Below, in pieces: positions 51,718 through 60,684 of a stretch of DNA of 64,000 nucleotides (position 1 is the stretch's first letter; every line of letters begins with the position of its first letter). Both the position numbers and the translations under genes were made by a program. The notes under the pieces are model-generated. The model was not told the origin of the DNA, searched no databases, and saw nothing but the letters and a program-made list of their open reading frames with translations. The stretch is taken from NCBI RefSeq assembly GCF_900111735.1, contig NZ_FOHW01000021.1, positions 37,197 through 101,196 on the forward strand, read 5' to 3'. The stretch comes from Pseudomonas graminis. Lineage in GTDB: Bacteria > Pseudomonadota > Gammaproteobacteria > Pseudomonadales > Pseudomonadaceae.

Positions 51718-52260
51718 TTACCACATCAAATCATCCGGGATCTTGTAGGCGGCGTACGGATCGTCGCCCTCCGGCTCTTCGGTCGGGGCGCTGAGCATGA
51801 CGATGCGGCGCGGGTCGCGCTCCTGCACCTTGAGGGCCGCTTCGCGTGGGATCACCTCGTAAGTACCGCCGTGGTGCACGATGGCCAGCGCACCGCTGCT
51901 CAGCTTGCTGCGCATCAGGGCGTTGACCGACAGGCGCTTGACCTTCTTGTCGTCGACGAAGTTGTAGTAGTCCTCGGTGGTCAGCTTCGGCAGGCGCGTG
52001 GCTTCGATCAACTGCTTGACCTGGGCGGCACGGGCTTTCTGCTCGATCTTTTCCTGCTGCTGACGATTCAGTTCCTGGTCGCGTTTGGCTTTCTCCGCCA
52101 TCGCTTCCTGGGCAGCGCGCTGGCTGGTGTCATCCGCCACCGCCTGGCCCTTGTGCACCAGACGCTGTTCCTTCTGCTTGCTCTTGCTGGCCTGCTTCGC
52201 CTGTTTCTCATTGACCAGGCCGGCTTTCAGCAACTGGTCACGAAGGGAAATACCCGCCAT
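51718..52260 (-). CDS. DUF2058 family protein (YaiL-like)
   Basis: 180 residues, highly charged. The N-terminal helix MAGISLRDQLLKAGLVNEKQ is followed by a basic, glutamine-rich coiled-coil region (about 20-90) and a C-terminal domain with VIPREAALKVQERDPRRIV. No signal peptide. The family is described as a nucleoprotein/polysome-associated protein in E. coli; the role is not established. It lies 26 bp downstream of mazG on the same strand. Confidence 0.87.
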   Translation of the reverse strand: MAGISLRDQLLKAGLVNEKQAKQASKSKQKEQRLVHKGQAVADDTSQRAAQEAMAEKAKRDQELNRQQQEKIEQKARAAQVKQLIEATRLPKLTTEDYYNFVDDKKVKRLSVNALMRSKLSSGALAIVHHGGTYEVIPREAALKVQERDPRRIVMLSAPTEEPEGDDPYAAYKIPDDLMW

Positions 52261-52286
52261 CTGTCTTCTCTCTCTAAATAGTCAAC

Positions 52287-53120
52287 TCAACCGCAGTTGG
52301 GCGTGATCTTTTCCTGGCGCTTGGCTTCGCCCCAGAGCGCATCCATCTCTTCGAGGCTGCAATCTTCGATGGGGCGCCGGGTGTCGCGCAAGGCCTGTTC
52401 AATAAATCTGAAGCGCCGCTCGAATTTGGCATTGGCGGCGCGCAGGGCATTTTCCGGATCGACCTTGAGGTGTCGGGCCAGATTGACGGCGGCAAACAGC
52501 AGATCGCCGACTTCTTCGGTGATGGCCGCGCTGTCATTATCAGCCATGGCTTCAAGGACTTCGTCGAGTTCCTCACGGACGTTATCGACCACCGGCAACG
52601 CGTCCGGCCAATCGAACCCGACCTGAGACGCACGCTTCTGCAATTTCGCCGCTCGAGACAACGCCGGCAGTACATTTGGCACATCGTCGAGCAGGGAAAG
52701 CTGCTCCGGCGCGCTGGCCTTTTCGGCGCGCTCCTCGGCCTTGATCTGTTCCCACCGATGCTTGACCTGCTCTTCGCTGAGACGCGGCGTTTCCAGCGGC
52801 GCGTACAGATCGCCGGTCGGGAACACGTGGGGATGACGGCGAATCAGTTTGCGGGTGATGCCGTCGACCACGCCGTCGAACTCGAAACGGCCTTCTTCCC
52901 GGGCCAGCTGGCAGTAATACACCACTTGAAACAGCAGATCGCCAAGCTCACCGCGCAGGTCATCAAAGTCGCCACGCTCGATGGCGTCGGCCACTTCGTA
53001 GGCTTCTTCGAGGGTGTGCGGCACGATGCTCGCGTAATTCTGCTTCACGTCCCACGGGCAACCGAATTGCGGATCGCGCAGACGGGCCATGAGCGTTAGG
53101 AGGTCTTGGAGGCTGTACAT
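52287..53120 (-). CDS. mazG: Nucleoside triphosphate pyrophosphohydrolase MazG
   Basis: Hydrolyses (d)NTPs to NMP and PPi; in E. coli it also lowers ppGpp. 277 residues from ATG 53120 (MYSLQDLLTLMARLRDP). Tandem all-alpha MazG domains: the N-terminal CPWDVKQNYASIVPHTLEEA with the EExxE-type metal site and LRGELGDLLFQVVYY, and the C-terminal EELDEVLEAM and EEVGDLLFAAVNL. Next to relA, a functional pairing in alarmone control seen in several gammaproteobacteria. Confidence 0.95.
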   Translation of the reverse strand: MYSLQDLLTLMARLRDPQFGCPWDVKQNYASIVPHTLEEAYEVADAIERGDFDDLRGELGDLLFQVVYYCQLAREEGRFEFDGVVDGITRKLIRRHPHVFPTGDLYAPLETPRLSEEQVKHRWEQIKAEERAEKASAPEQLSLLDDVPNVLPALSRAAKLQKRASQVGFDWPDALPVVDNVREELDEVLEAMADNDSAAITEEVGDLLFAAVNLARHLKVDPENALRAANAKFERRFRFIEQALRDTRRPIEDCSLEEMDALWGEAKRQEKITPNCG

Positions 53121-53192
53121 GGGGGTCTCTCTTCGTTCACAGCTGTAAGCGACAAGCCACAAGCTTCAAGTTATCCGCGTACGGCTTGATGC

Positions 53193-53300
53193 TGATCGTT
53201 CCCACGCTCTGCGTGGGAATGCCCGCCTGGACGCTCTGCGTCCCACGAGTGACGCGGAGCGTCACGGACTGCGTTCCCACGCAGAGCGTGGGAACGATCA
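53193..53300. repeat. REP/REPIN-like palindrome, family D
   Basis: Long near-perfect inverted repeat. The left end TGATCGTTCCCACGCTCTGC and right end GCAGAGCGTGGGAACGATCA are exact complements, and each arm is itself a small palindrome (CCCACGC...GCGTGGG). It lies between mazG and relA and has a sequence different from the other REP families in the window. Confidence 0.9.
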
Positions 53301-53312
53301 ACCGCCGTAAAA

Positions 53313-55556
53313 TCAAGGCGTTCTGTTACGCCGCGTTTCGATGATGTTCGGCAGTTGCGAGATGCGCCCCAGAAGACGACCCAGCGCGTCCAGGCCCGGG
53401 ATCTCGATGGTCAGCGACATCAGCGCAGTGTTGTCTTCCTTGTTCGAGCGGGTGTTGACCGCCAGCACGTTGATGCGCTCGTTGAGCAGGATCTGCGAAA
53501 CGTCGCGCAGCAAGCCCGAGCGGTCGTAGGCGCGGATGATGATGTCCACCGGGTAGGTGAGCACCGGCACCGGGCCCCAGCTGACCTGAATGATCCGCTC
53601 GGGTTCGCGCCCGCCCAGTTGCAGCACCGAGGCGCAGTCCTGACGGTGAATGCTCACGCCGCGGCCCTGGGTGATGTAACCGACGATCGCATCGCCCGGC
53701 AGCGGCTGGCAGCAGCCGGCCATCTGGGTCATCAGGTTGCCGACGCCCTGGATCTGAATGTCCCCGCGCTTGCCCGGTTTGTAGCCCGTAGCCTTGCGTG
53801 GAATCAGCTCCAGCTGCTCGTTGCCCCGCTCCGGCTCGACCAGTTGCTGAGCCAGATTGACCAGCTGCGCAATGCGCAGGTCCCCGGCACCGAGGGCCGC
53901 GAACATGTCTTCGGCGGTCTTCATGTTGGCCTTCTCGGCCAACTTGTCGAAATCCACCTGGGGCAGTGCCAGACGCGCCAGCTCGCGCTCCAGCAGCACC
54001 TTGCCGGCGGCGACGTTCTGGTCGCGCGCCTGCAGCTTGAACCAGTGCACGATCTTCGCCCGCGCCCGGGACGTGGTGATGTAACCCAGGTTCGAGTTCA
54101 GCCAGTCGCGGCTCGGCGTGCCGTGCTTGCTGGTGATGATCTCGACCTGCTCGCCGGTCTGCAGGCTGTAGTTGAGCGGGACGATGCGGCCGTTGATCTT
54201 CGCGCCACGGCAGTTGTGGCCGATCTCGGTGTGCACGCGGTAGGCGAAGTCCAGCGGCGTCGCACCCTTGGGCAGGTCGATCGCGTGACCGTCCGGGGTG
54301 AACACGTAGACGCGGTCGGGCTCGATGTCGACGCGCAGCTGTTCCGCCAGCCCGCCGATGTCGCCCAGCTCCTCATGCCACTCAAGGACCTGACGCAGCC
54401 AGGAGATTTTCTCTTCGTAGTGATTGGAGCCGGATTTGACGTCGGTGCCTTTGTACTTCCAGTGCGCGCAGACGCCGAGCTCGGCTTCTTCGTGCATGGC
54501 GTGGGTGCGGATCTGCACTTCCAGCACCTTGCCTTCCGGACCGATCACCGCCGTGTGCAGCGAGCGATAGCCGTTTTCCTTGGGGTTGGCGATGTAGTCG
54601 TCGAATTCCTTGGGAATGTGCCGCCACAGGGTGTGGACGATGCCGAGGGCGGTGTAGCAATCGCGCATCTCCGGCACCAGCACGCGAACGGCGCGAACGT
54701 CGTAGATCTGGCTGAATTCCAGGCCTTTGCGCTGCATTTTTCGCCAGATCGAGTAGATGTGCTTGGCCCGGCCGCTGATGTCGGCTTTGACGCCGGTGGC
54801 CAGCAGCTCGTTCTCAAGCTGGGACATCACGTCGGTGATGAAACGCTCGCGATCAAGGCGACGCTCGTGCAGCAGCTTGGCGATCTGCTTGTACTGCTCG
54901 GGCTCCAGGTAACGGAAAGACAGGTCCTCCAGCTCCCATTTGATATGACCGATGCCCAGCCGGTGGGCCAGCGGCGCGTAGATGTCGAAGACTTCCCGGG
55001 CGACGCGGTTGCGCTTTTCATCGTCGGTGTTCTTCACCGCCCGGATAGCGCACGTCCGTTCGGCCAGCTTGATCAGGGCGACACGCACGTCGTCGACCAT
55101 GGCCACCAGCATTTTGCGCAGGTTTTCGACCTGGGCCTGAGTGCCGAGCACCAGCGATTGACGCGGGCTGAGACTGGCGCTGATCGCCGCCATGCGCAGC
55201 ACGCCGTCGATAAGCTTGGCGACGGTGGGGCCGAAGCGCTGGTTGACGTCGGGCAGCGAGATCTTGCCTTCGCGCACGCCGCGGTAAATCACGGCGGCAA
55301 CGAGGGAATCCTGGTCGAGCTTGAGGTCGGCCAGGATTTCAGCGATCTCCAGGCCCGTCTGAAAACTCGACGTGCCCTCCGCCCAGAGGTTCTTGGCGGC
55401 GTTGTCCTGTTGCTCGGCGTGCCGGGCAAATTCACAGGCCTCTTTGAGAGCCTGTCGGTCCACTGCGAGGTCGACGCTGACCACGTGATCCAGCCACGCG
55501 TCGAGGTTGATACTGCCGTCTGTGTTGATCGGCTGGTGTGGTCTCACCTGTACCAT
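53313..55556 (-). CDS. relA: GTP pyrophosphokinase RelA
   Basis: Ribosome-associated (p)ppGpp synthetase of the stringent response. 747 residues. The N-terminal hydrolase-like domain has lost the HD metal motif (the site reads AAVIYRGVREG), so it should be synthetase-only like E. coli RelA. The synthetase domain (about 240-370) has IANPKENGYRSLHTAVIG and VQIRTHAMHEEAELGVCAHW. The TGS domain (about 410-470) and a C-terminal zinc-finger/ACT region (from about 660) follow. Adjacent to mazG downstream and rlmD upstream. Confidence 0.97.
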   Translation of the reverse strand: MVQVRPHQPINTDGSINLDAWLDHVVSVDLAVDRQALKEACEFARHAEQQDNAAKNLWAEGTSSFQTGLEIAEILADLKLDQDSLVAAVIYRGVREGKISLPDVNQRFGPTVAKLIDGVLRMAAISASLSPRQSLVLGTQAQVENLRKMLVAMVDDVRVALIKLAERTCAIRAVKNTDDEKRNRVAREVFDIYAPLAHRLGIGHIKWELEDLSFRYLEPEQYKQIAKLLHERRLDRERFITDVMSQLENELLATGVKADISGRAKHIYSIWRKMQRKGLEFSQIYDVRAVRVLVPEMRDCYTALGIVHTLWRHIPKEFDDYIANPKENGYRSLHTAVIGPEGKVLEVQIRTHAMHEEAELGVCAHWKYKGTDVKSGSNHYEEKISWLRQVLEWHEELGDIGGLAEQLRVDIEPDRVYVFTPDGHAIDLPKGATPLDFAYRVHTEIGHNCRGAKINGRIVPLNYSLQTGEQVEIITSKHGTPSRDWLNSNLGYITTSRARAKIVHWFKLQARDQNVAAGKVLLERELARLALPQVDFDKLAEKANMKTAEDMFAALGAGDLRIAQLVNLAQQLVEPERGNEQLELIPRKATGYKPGKRGDIQIQGVGNLMTQMAGCCQPLPGDAIVGYITQGRGVSIHRQDCASVLQLGGREPERIIQVSWGPVPVLTYPVDIIIRAYDRSGLLRDVSQILLNERINVLAVNTRSNKEDNTALMSLTIEIPGLDALGRLLGRISQLPNIIETRRNRTP

Positions 55557-55712
55557 GTTGCTTACCTTCCCTACGGCGCGATGAAATGCGCCATCAGTCG
55601 CCGGCCTTCTTGAGCGCGTGCACCTTGCGGGCCATGCAAAGGCGTGTACGCGCGGGCCAGTCGGATTAAACGAGACTCCGTGTAAGGCATCGGCATTTCC
55701 TGAGCCGCCGCC

Positions 55713-57068
55713 TCACTTGCTCGCTTCAAATAACGCCATCGCCTCGACATGCGCTGTCTGCGGGAACATATCGAGGATTCCGGCACGTTTTAAACGGTAG
55801 CCCTGCTTGATCAATTCAACCGTGTCGCGCGCCAGCGTTGCCGGATTGCACGACACATAAAGGACGCGCTGAGCGCCCAGCGACGTGAGCTTGCCCACTG
55901 CTTCGAACGCACCGTCACGCGGCGGATCGAGCAGCACTGCGGCGAAACCTTCCGCCACCCAGGCCGCCTTGTCCAGTGGCTGCGAAAGATCGGCCTGATA
56001 AAACGTCACGTTGCTTAAACCGTTGCCGGCGGCATTGGCCGTCGCACGCTGAACCATGGCCTCGACGCCCTCCACTGCCACCACCTCGCGCGTCATTTGC
56101 GCCAGCGGTAGGGCGAAGTTACCAAGCCCGCAGAACAAGTCCAGCACTCGTTCGTCCTTGCCCGGCGCGAGCCAGGCCAGGGCCTGCTGGATCATCGCGG
56201 TGTTGACCTGATCATTGACCTGCACGAAGTCGCCAGGGCGATACGCCAGGGACAGATTCCACGGCTCCAGGCGGTAGCCCAGTTGCGCGGAGGGGTCGAC
56301 CGGTTGTGGCTCGCCTTCGCCGTGCAACCACAGCTGCGCGTCATGGGTTTCGCAAAATCCCTTGAGGATTGCCAGATCACTTTCAGGCAACGGCGCGGTG
56401 TGCCGCAGCAGCACGGCAATGGCCGAACCGCTGAACAGCTCGACATGCCCCAGCGCCTGAGGTTTGCTCAGGCGACGAAGCATGGGCGCCAACGCCATCA
56501 TGATCGGTTGCAAGGCCTGTACCAGCACCGGGCATTGTTCGATGGCGATGATGTCCTGACTCGCTGCGGCGCGGAATCCGACGTCCAGGCGTTTGGCCCG
56601 CACGTCCCAGCGCACGGCAACGCGGGCGCGGCGGCGGTAGGCGTATTCATCGCCGGTCAGGGGCGCGGCCCATTCCTCCGGCTCGACCCCGGCGATGCGG
56701 CTCAATTGCTCGGCGAGCATGCTCTGTTTCAGGGCGAGCTGTTCGGTGTGGGGCATTTGCTGGGTGCTGCAACCGCCGCAACGGCCGAAATGCGGGCACG
56801 CGGCCGGGCGGCGCATGGGGCTGGCCTGGAACACGCGCTCGGTACGGGCTTCGACCACTTTGCCGTGGGCATTGAGTACGCGGGCCTCGACCTCTTCGCC
56901 GGCCAGACTGCCCATGACAAACCAGGTACGGCCGTCGACGAAACCGATGCCGCGACCGTCGTTGGCCAGCCGCTCGATGGTCAGGCGTTGTTTTTTACCG
57001 GTGGGGACCTGCGGGGTCCGGGTGCCGCCGCTGGGCTGGAAACGCAGGCCTGCATCACGCTTGGCCAT
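55713..57068 (-). CDS. rlmD: 23S rRNA (uracil(1939)-C(5))-methyltransferase RlmD
   Basis: 451 residues. N-terminal TRAM domain (about 25-80), a [4Fe-4S] cysteine set starting in ACPHFGRCGGCSTQQM, and the SAM methyltransferase core with LDLFCGLGNFALPLA and LLDPPRDGAF. The catalytic cysteine is in LYVSCNPATLARD. It methylates U1939 of 23S rRNA. ATG 57068 shares a base with the cysM stop. Known synteny cysM-rlmD-relA supports RlmD over the related RlmC/TrmA. Confidence 0.95.
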   Translation of the reverse strand: MAKRDAGLRFQPSGGTRTPQVPTGKKQRLTIERLANDGRGIGFVDGRTWFVMGSLAGEEVEARVLNAHGKVVEARTERVFQASPMRRPAACPHFGRCGGCSTQQMPHTEQLALKQSMLAEQLSRIAGVEPEEWAAPLTGDEYAYRRRARVAVRWDVRAKRLDVGFRAAASQDIIAIEQCPVLVQALQPIMMALAPMLRRLSKPQALGHVELFSGSAIAVLLRHTAPLPESDLAILKGFCETHDAQLWLHGEGEPQPVDPSAQLGYRLEPWNLSLAYRPGDFVQVNDQVNTAMIQQALAWLAPGKDERVLDLFCGLGNFALPLAQMTREVVAVEGVEAMVQRATANAAGNGLSNVTFYQADLSQPLDKAAWVAEGFAAVLLDPPRDGAFEAVGKLTSLGAQRVLYVSCNPATLARDTVELIKQGYRLKRAGILDMFPQTAHVEAMALFEASK

Positions 57069-57970
57069 CAGTTGGGCGCATCGTAGACACCGGTCGACAG
57101 GTAACGGTCGCCGCGGTCACAAATGATCGCGACCATCACCGCGTTCTCGACTTCTTGGGACAGCCGGAGCATCCCGGCCACCGAGCCGCCCGACGACACG
57201 CCACAGAAAATACCTTCTTCCCGCGCCAGACGACGCATGACGTCCTCGGCTTCGGCCTGGCCCATGTCCAGAATCCGATCGACGCGGTCGGCTTGATAAA
57301 TGCTCGGCAGGTATTCCTGAGGCCAGCGGCGAATGCCCGGGATCGAAGCGCCGTCCATAGGCTGGAGGCCGACGATCTGGATGTTCGGGTTCTGTTCCTT
57401 GAGGAAACGCGAGGTGCCCATGATGGTGCCGGTGGTGCCCATGGAACTGATGAAATGGGTGACGGTGCCGCCGGTCTGCCGCCAGATTTCCGGGCCGGTG
57501 CCGACGTAATGGGCCTGGGGATTGTCGCCATTGGCGAACTGGTCGAGGACTTTGCCGTGGCCTTGGGCCTGCATGCGCTCGGCCATGTCACGGGCGCCTT
57601 CCATGCCCTCTTCCTTACTGACCAGAATCAGCTCGGCGCCATAGGCGGTCATGGCTGCCTTGCGCTCGGCGCTGGAGTTGTCCGGCATGATGAGAATCAT
57701 GCGATAGCCCTTGATCGCCGCGGCCATGGCCAGGGCGATACCGGTGTTGCCGGAGGTGGCTTCGATCAGGGTGTCGCCGGGGTGGATCTGCCCGCGCTCT
57801 TCGGCACGGGTAATCATCGACAGCGCCGGGCGGTCCTTCACGGAACCGGCCGGGTTATTGCCTTCGAGCTTGAGCAGCAACGTGTTGCTGGTGTTCCCGG
57901 CCATGCGTTGCAGACGCACCAGCGGGGTGTTGCCGACGCAATCGGCGATGGTTTGATACTGCAGGGTCAT
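57068..57970 (-). CDS. cysM: Cysteine synthase B
   Basis: PLP enzyme forming cysteine from O-acetylserine and sulfide; CysM types also use thiosulfate. 300 residues. PLP lysine K45 in NNPAGSVKDRPALSM, the phosphate-binding loop EATSGNTGIALAMA, and the second PLP loop GVSSGGSVAGML. It is shorter than CysK, and the arginine-containing substrate-loop region (RRWPQEYLPSIY) is CysM-like. First gene of cysM-rlmD; relA follows after 156 bp. Confidence 0.96.
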   Translation of the reverse strand: MTLQYQTIADCVGNTPLVRLQRMAGNTSNTLLLKLEGNNPAGSVKDRPALSMITRAEERGQIHPGDTLIEATSGNTGIALAMAAAIKGYRMILIMPDNSSAERKAAMTAYGAELILVSKEEGMEGARDMAERMQAQGHGKVLDQFANGDNPQAHYVGTGPEIWRQTGGTVTHFISSMGTTGTIMGTSRFLKEQNPNIQIVGLQPMDGASIPGIRRWPQEYLPSIYQADRVDRILDMGQAEAEDVMRRLAREEGIFCGVSSGGSVAGMLRLSQEVENAVMVAIICDRGDRYLSTGVYDAPN

Positions 57971-58110
57971 GGCGTGTTCGCGATCCAGACGTGCGGAGGT
58001 CGCCCATCATACCGGCAATCGCTGCCAGCCCATATCACGCAAAGTGAGGTGGTTATCGCTGAATGGAATAAGGGGTGTCCTTGGGCTTGTCTGGGCCGGG
58101 TACTGCCCCC

Positions 58111-58198
58111 TGTAGGAGTGAGCTTGCTCGCGATTGCATTCAGGCCGGCAACATTTAGCTCACAGACATTCCGCATCGCGAGCAAGCTCACTCCTACA
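58111..58198. repeat. REP pair (family A/B variant)
   Basis: Arms TGTAGGAGTGAGCTTGCTCG and CGAGCAAGCTCACTCCTACA are exact complements, facing each other across about 45 bp. It lies between cysM and the sensor-kinase gene. Confidence 0.92.
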
Positions 58199-58230
58199 AT
58201 TCGGGTTGGTGACCAGATCCAACCGCGACA

Positions 58231-59598
58231 TCAGGCCTGCCTCGCCGGCAACCGCATGATCATCTTCAACCCTTGCCCGGTGTTCTCCGCCCACAAGTCC
58301 CCGCCCTGCAGCCGCAGGGAGTTGCGCGCGATGCTCAGGCCCAGGCCGAAACCACCGTCGCCGGGGCGGGCGCCGTCCAGGCGAATGAACGGCGCAAATA
58401 TGCGCTCGAGATCGTCCTCATCAATCCCGCCGCCCTGATCTTCCAGCCACAACAGCCAGTCGTCCCCTTCCCGGCGACCGTCAAGGCGCACGATGCCCTT
58501 GGGTGGCGAGTGGCGGATGGCGTTGCGCAGGATATTTTCCAGCGCCTGGGCCAGGGTGTTGAGATGGCCACTGACCCAGCACTCGCTGTCCAGATCGCAG
58601 CGCAACTGACGTGACGGCCAGCAGGTTTCGAAACAGGCGTCATCCACCAGCATCTCCCACAGCGCCACCACCTGAATGTCCTCGCCGGGCAGTTTTTCCC
58701 GCTCGGTGTCGAGCCAGGCCAGCTGCAGAGTGTCATCCACCAGACGGCGCATGCCATCCACCTCCCGGCTCAATCGCTCGCGCAGCTCTGGCAAAGTTTG
58801 CTCGCTGTCGCACGCTACCCGCAGGCGACTCAGAGGCGTGCGCAGTTCGTGGGAGAGATCACGCAGCAACTGCTGCTGAACCTGCACCGTCGAATGCAGG
58901 CGCGCGGCCATGTGATCGAAGGCGCGGTTCAGCTCACCCAGCTCATCACGGCGCTCGGTCATTTGCGGCGACAGCCTGCTGGTCAGCCGATCGGCGCGCC
59001 ATGCGTTGGCCTGTTCGCGCAGTTGATTGAGCGGGCGAATCAGCAGGCGATACAGCCCGACGCACAGCAACAGGGTGAACAACGCAGGAATCAGCCCGTT
59101 GGTGAGGATTTGCCCGATCAGCGCATAACGCCCCGGTTTGAAGCGCTCGGGCAGTTCAATGACCAGGCTGCCCGCGTCAGGGTGGCCGGGAAAGGCGATC
59201 TTCAGCCAGGGCACGGTCTTCTGTCGCGTGCTCATGGGCCAGTCGATGCCGCGCATGAACGTCAACCGCTGGGCCTGCTCGCGGGTCAGTGGCGTACTGG
59301 CGAGTGATTGCAAATCGCTGCCGATGACCCCGACCCAGCCGGTTTCCTGCTGACGGACCTGCTTCAGCCATTCGTCGATGCCGCGCCGGCTTTCCTTGCT
59401 CCACGCACGCTCGGCCTGCGCCGCATAGTGGTTCAGCACCTGATGGGCCTCAGCGTTCAGATAGGCGTTGCGGGTCTCGATGTAGCGGCCCCAATACCAA
59501 CTGAGCCAGATCATCAGCAGGCAGAAGCCGACCAGCAGTACGGCGAGTTTCCAGAACAGCGAATGCCGGCCGGGCAGTCGTTTGCGTGATTCAGGCAT
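58231..59598 (-). CDS. Two-component sensor histidine kinase
   Basis: 455 residues: TM1 (about 15-35), periplasmic domain (36-165), TM2 (170-190), HAMP (190-245), then HisKA with the H-box LRDLSHELRTPLSRLR, and HATPase with N-box NILRNAIRHSPP, G1 DQGGGIDEDD, F-box FAPFIRLD and G2 GDGGFGLGLSIARN. It is partner of the response regulator 8 nt upstream. The P. aeruginosa pair at this position (between cysM and gacS) is PirS/PirR, tied to siderophore uptake, but no receptor gene is present here, so the stimulus is open. Confidence 0.93.
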   Translation of the reverse strand: MPESRKRLPGRHSLFWKLAVLLVGFCLLMIWLSWYWGRYIETRNAYLNAEAHQVLNHYAAQAERAWSKESRRGIDEWLKQVRQQETGWVGVIGSDLQSLASTPLTREQAQRLTFMRGIDWPMSTRQKTVPWLKIAFPGHPDAGSLVIELPERFKPGRYALIGQILTNGLIPALFTLLLCVGLYRLLIRPLNQLREQANAWRADRLTSRLSPQMTERRDELGELNRAFDHMAARLHSTVQVQQQLLRDLSHELRTPLSRLRVACDSEQTLPELRERLSREVDGMRRLVDDTLQLAWLDTEREKLPGEDIQVVALWEMLVDDACFETCWPSRQLRCDLDSECWVSGHLNTLAQALENILRNAIRHSPPKGIVRLDGRREGDDWLLWLEDQGGGIDEDDLERIFAPFIRLDGARPGDGGFGLGLSIARNSLRLQGGDLWAENTGQGLKMIMRLPARQA

Positions 59599-59606
59599 TC
59601 AACACC

Positions 59607-60353
59607 TCAGGCATCCGCCGCCACCGCGGTCAGCACGTAGCCTTTGCCCCAAACTGTGCGCAGCTGTCGCGCCTGATAGCCGACGGCCTTGAGCTTGCGG
59701 CGAATCTGGCTGATGTGCATATCCAGGCTGCGGTCGTGCCGGGAATAGCCGCGCTGCAAAACGTGCTGATAAAGGAAGGCCTTGCTGAGGACGTCTTCGG
59801 GGTTGCGCCACAGGGTTTCCAGCAGGCGGTACTCGCTGCCGGTCAATTGCGCCGGGGTGCCTGCGAAGAAAACGTCGCAGCGGCGCTCGTCAAAGGTCAG
59901 GCCGTCTTCGTCGGCTGTTTCGGCGCTGGCCTCGGGCTCGGTCGCTGCCAGGGCGTGAAAGCGTCGTTCCAGCTCGACCCTGCGCAGGATCGCCTCAATG
60001 CGCACCCGCAGCTCATCGACGCTGAAGGGTTTGGGCAGGTAGTCGTCGGCGCCGTTCTGGAAGCCGGTGATTCGGTCGGCCTCGGCGCCCAGGGCGGACA
60101 TGAGGATGATCGGCACGGTGTGGCGGCGGCGCAGGTGGGTAAGGATGTCGAGGCCGTTCATGCCCGGCAGCAGAATGTCCATCAACACGACATCGAAGGG
60201 TTCGCGTTGCGCGCAGGCCAGCCCTTCGACGCCGTTCTGACACCAGGTCACCTGAAACCCGCAGCGATCGAGCTGATCGTGAACGAATGCGCCGAGCACG
60301 ACATCGTCCTCGATGGCGAGTATGTGGGGGCGGTGGATGCTGGCGGGAGTCAT
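59607..60353 (-). CDS. OmpR-family response regulator
   Basis: 248 residues from ATG 60353; a TTG 13 codons upstream is possible but lacks a ribosome-binding site. Receiver domain (9-125) with the acidic pair ILAIEDD, phospho-acceptor D59 in VVLMDILLPGMNG, and lysine in YLPKPFS. A linker of about 30 residues rich in Ala/Glu precedes the winged-helix domain (about 155-245) ending VWGKGYVLT. Positionally equivalent to PirR of P. aeruginosa, but target genes are not visible. Divergent from gacS. Confidence 0.93.
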   Translation of the reverse strand: MTPASIHRPHILAIEDDVVLGAFVHDQLDRCGFQVTWCQNGVEGLACAQREPFDVVLMDILLPGMNGLDILTHLRRRHTVPIILMSALGAEADRITGFQNGADDYLPKPFSVDELRVRIEAILRRVELERRFHALAATEPEASAETADEDGLTFDERRCDVFFAGTPAQLTGSEYRLLETLWRNPEDVLSKAFLYQHVLQRGYSRHDRSLDMHISQIRRKLKAVGYQARQLRTVWGKGYVLTAVAADA

Positions 60354-60684
60354 TGGCGTCTGCGACTGATTCTCAAGACGCGGATTATTCAAGATTGCGC
60401 GCGGCGGAGCAATGCTGGCCTGCCGGCGATGCGTTCTTTAGTAGGACCGGCTTCAGCCGGGAAGAGGCCCGGTTGGGCACCATCAAATTTCGCGGCATGA
60501 CCTCCAATGCCTTCCCGGCTAAAGCCGGTCCTACGAGGGGAGTGTCCAGTTCCATCAGCTGTGCACGCGTCGGTCGCACTGTGTGCACGAAGCGCAAATG
60601 ACTACACTGCGCAGTGGTTGCGCGTCACACGCTGCATTGGCGCAGCGGTTGCCTGAATTCTTGCCGGGTTGTTGGAGAACAAGT
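60354..60684. promoter_or_regulatory. Divergent promoter region, response regulator/gacS
   Basis: 331 bp. Besides the REP pair it contains two direct copies of TGTGCACG (60560-60567 and 60582-60589), 22 bp apart, each holding the palindrome GTGCAC, about 100-125 bp upstream of the gacS start: a candidate regulator site. The gacS ribosome-binding site is TTGGAGAAC. Confidence 0.45.
60441..60534. repeat. REP pair, family C
   Basis: Arms GTAGGACCGGCTTCAGCCGG and CCGGCTAAAGCCGGTCCTAC face each other. This is the same family as the 22.4-22.8 kb array, with a recognisable diverged linker. It lies inside the divergent region between the response-regulator gene and gacS. Confidence 0.9.

Noticed and set aside
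53355..55613. 752-codon open frame on the plus strand
   Set aside because: Antisense shadow of relA; same composition artefact, no ribosome-binding site.
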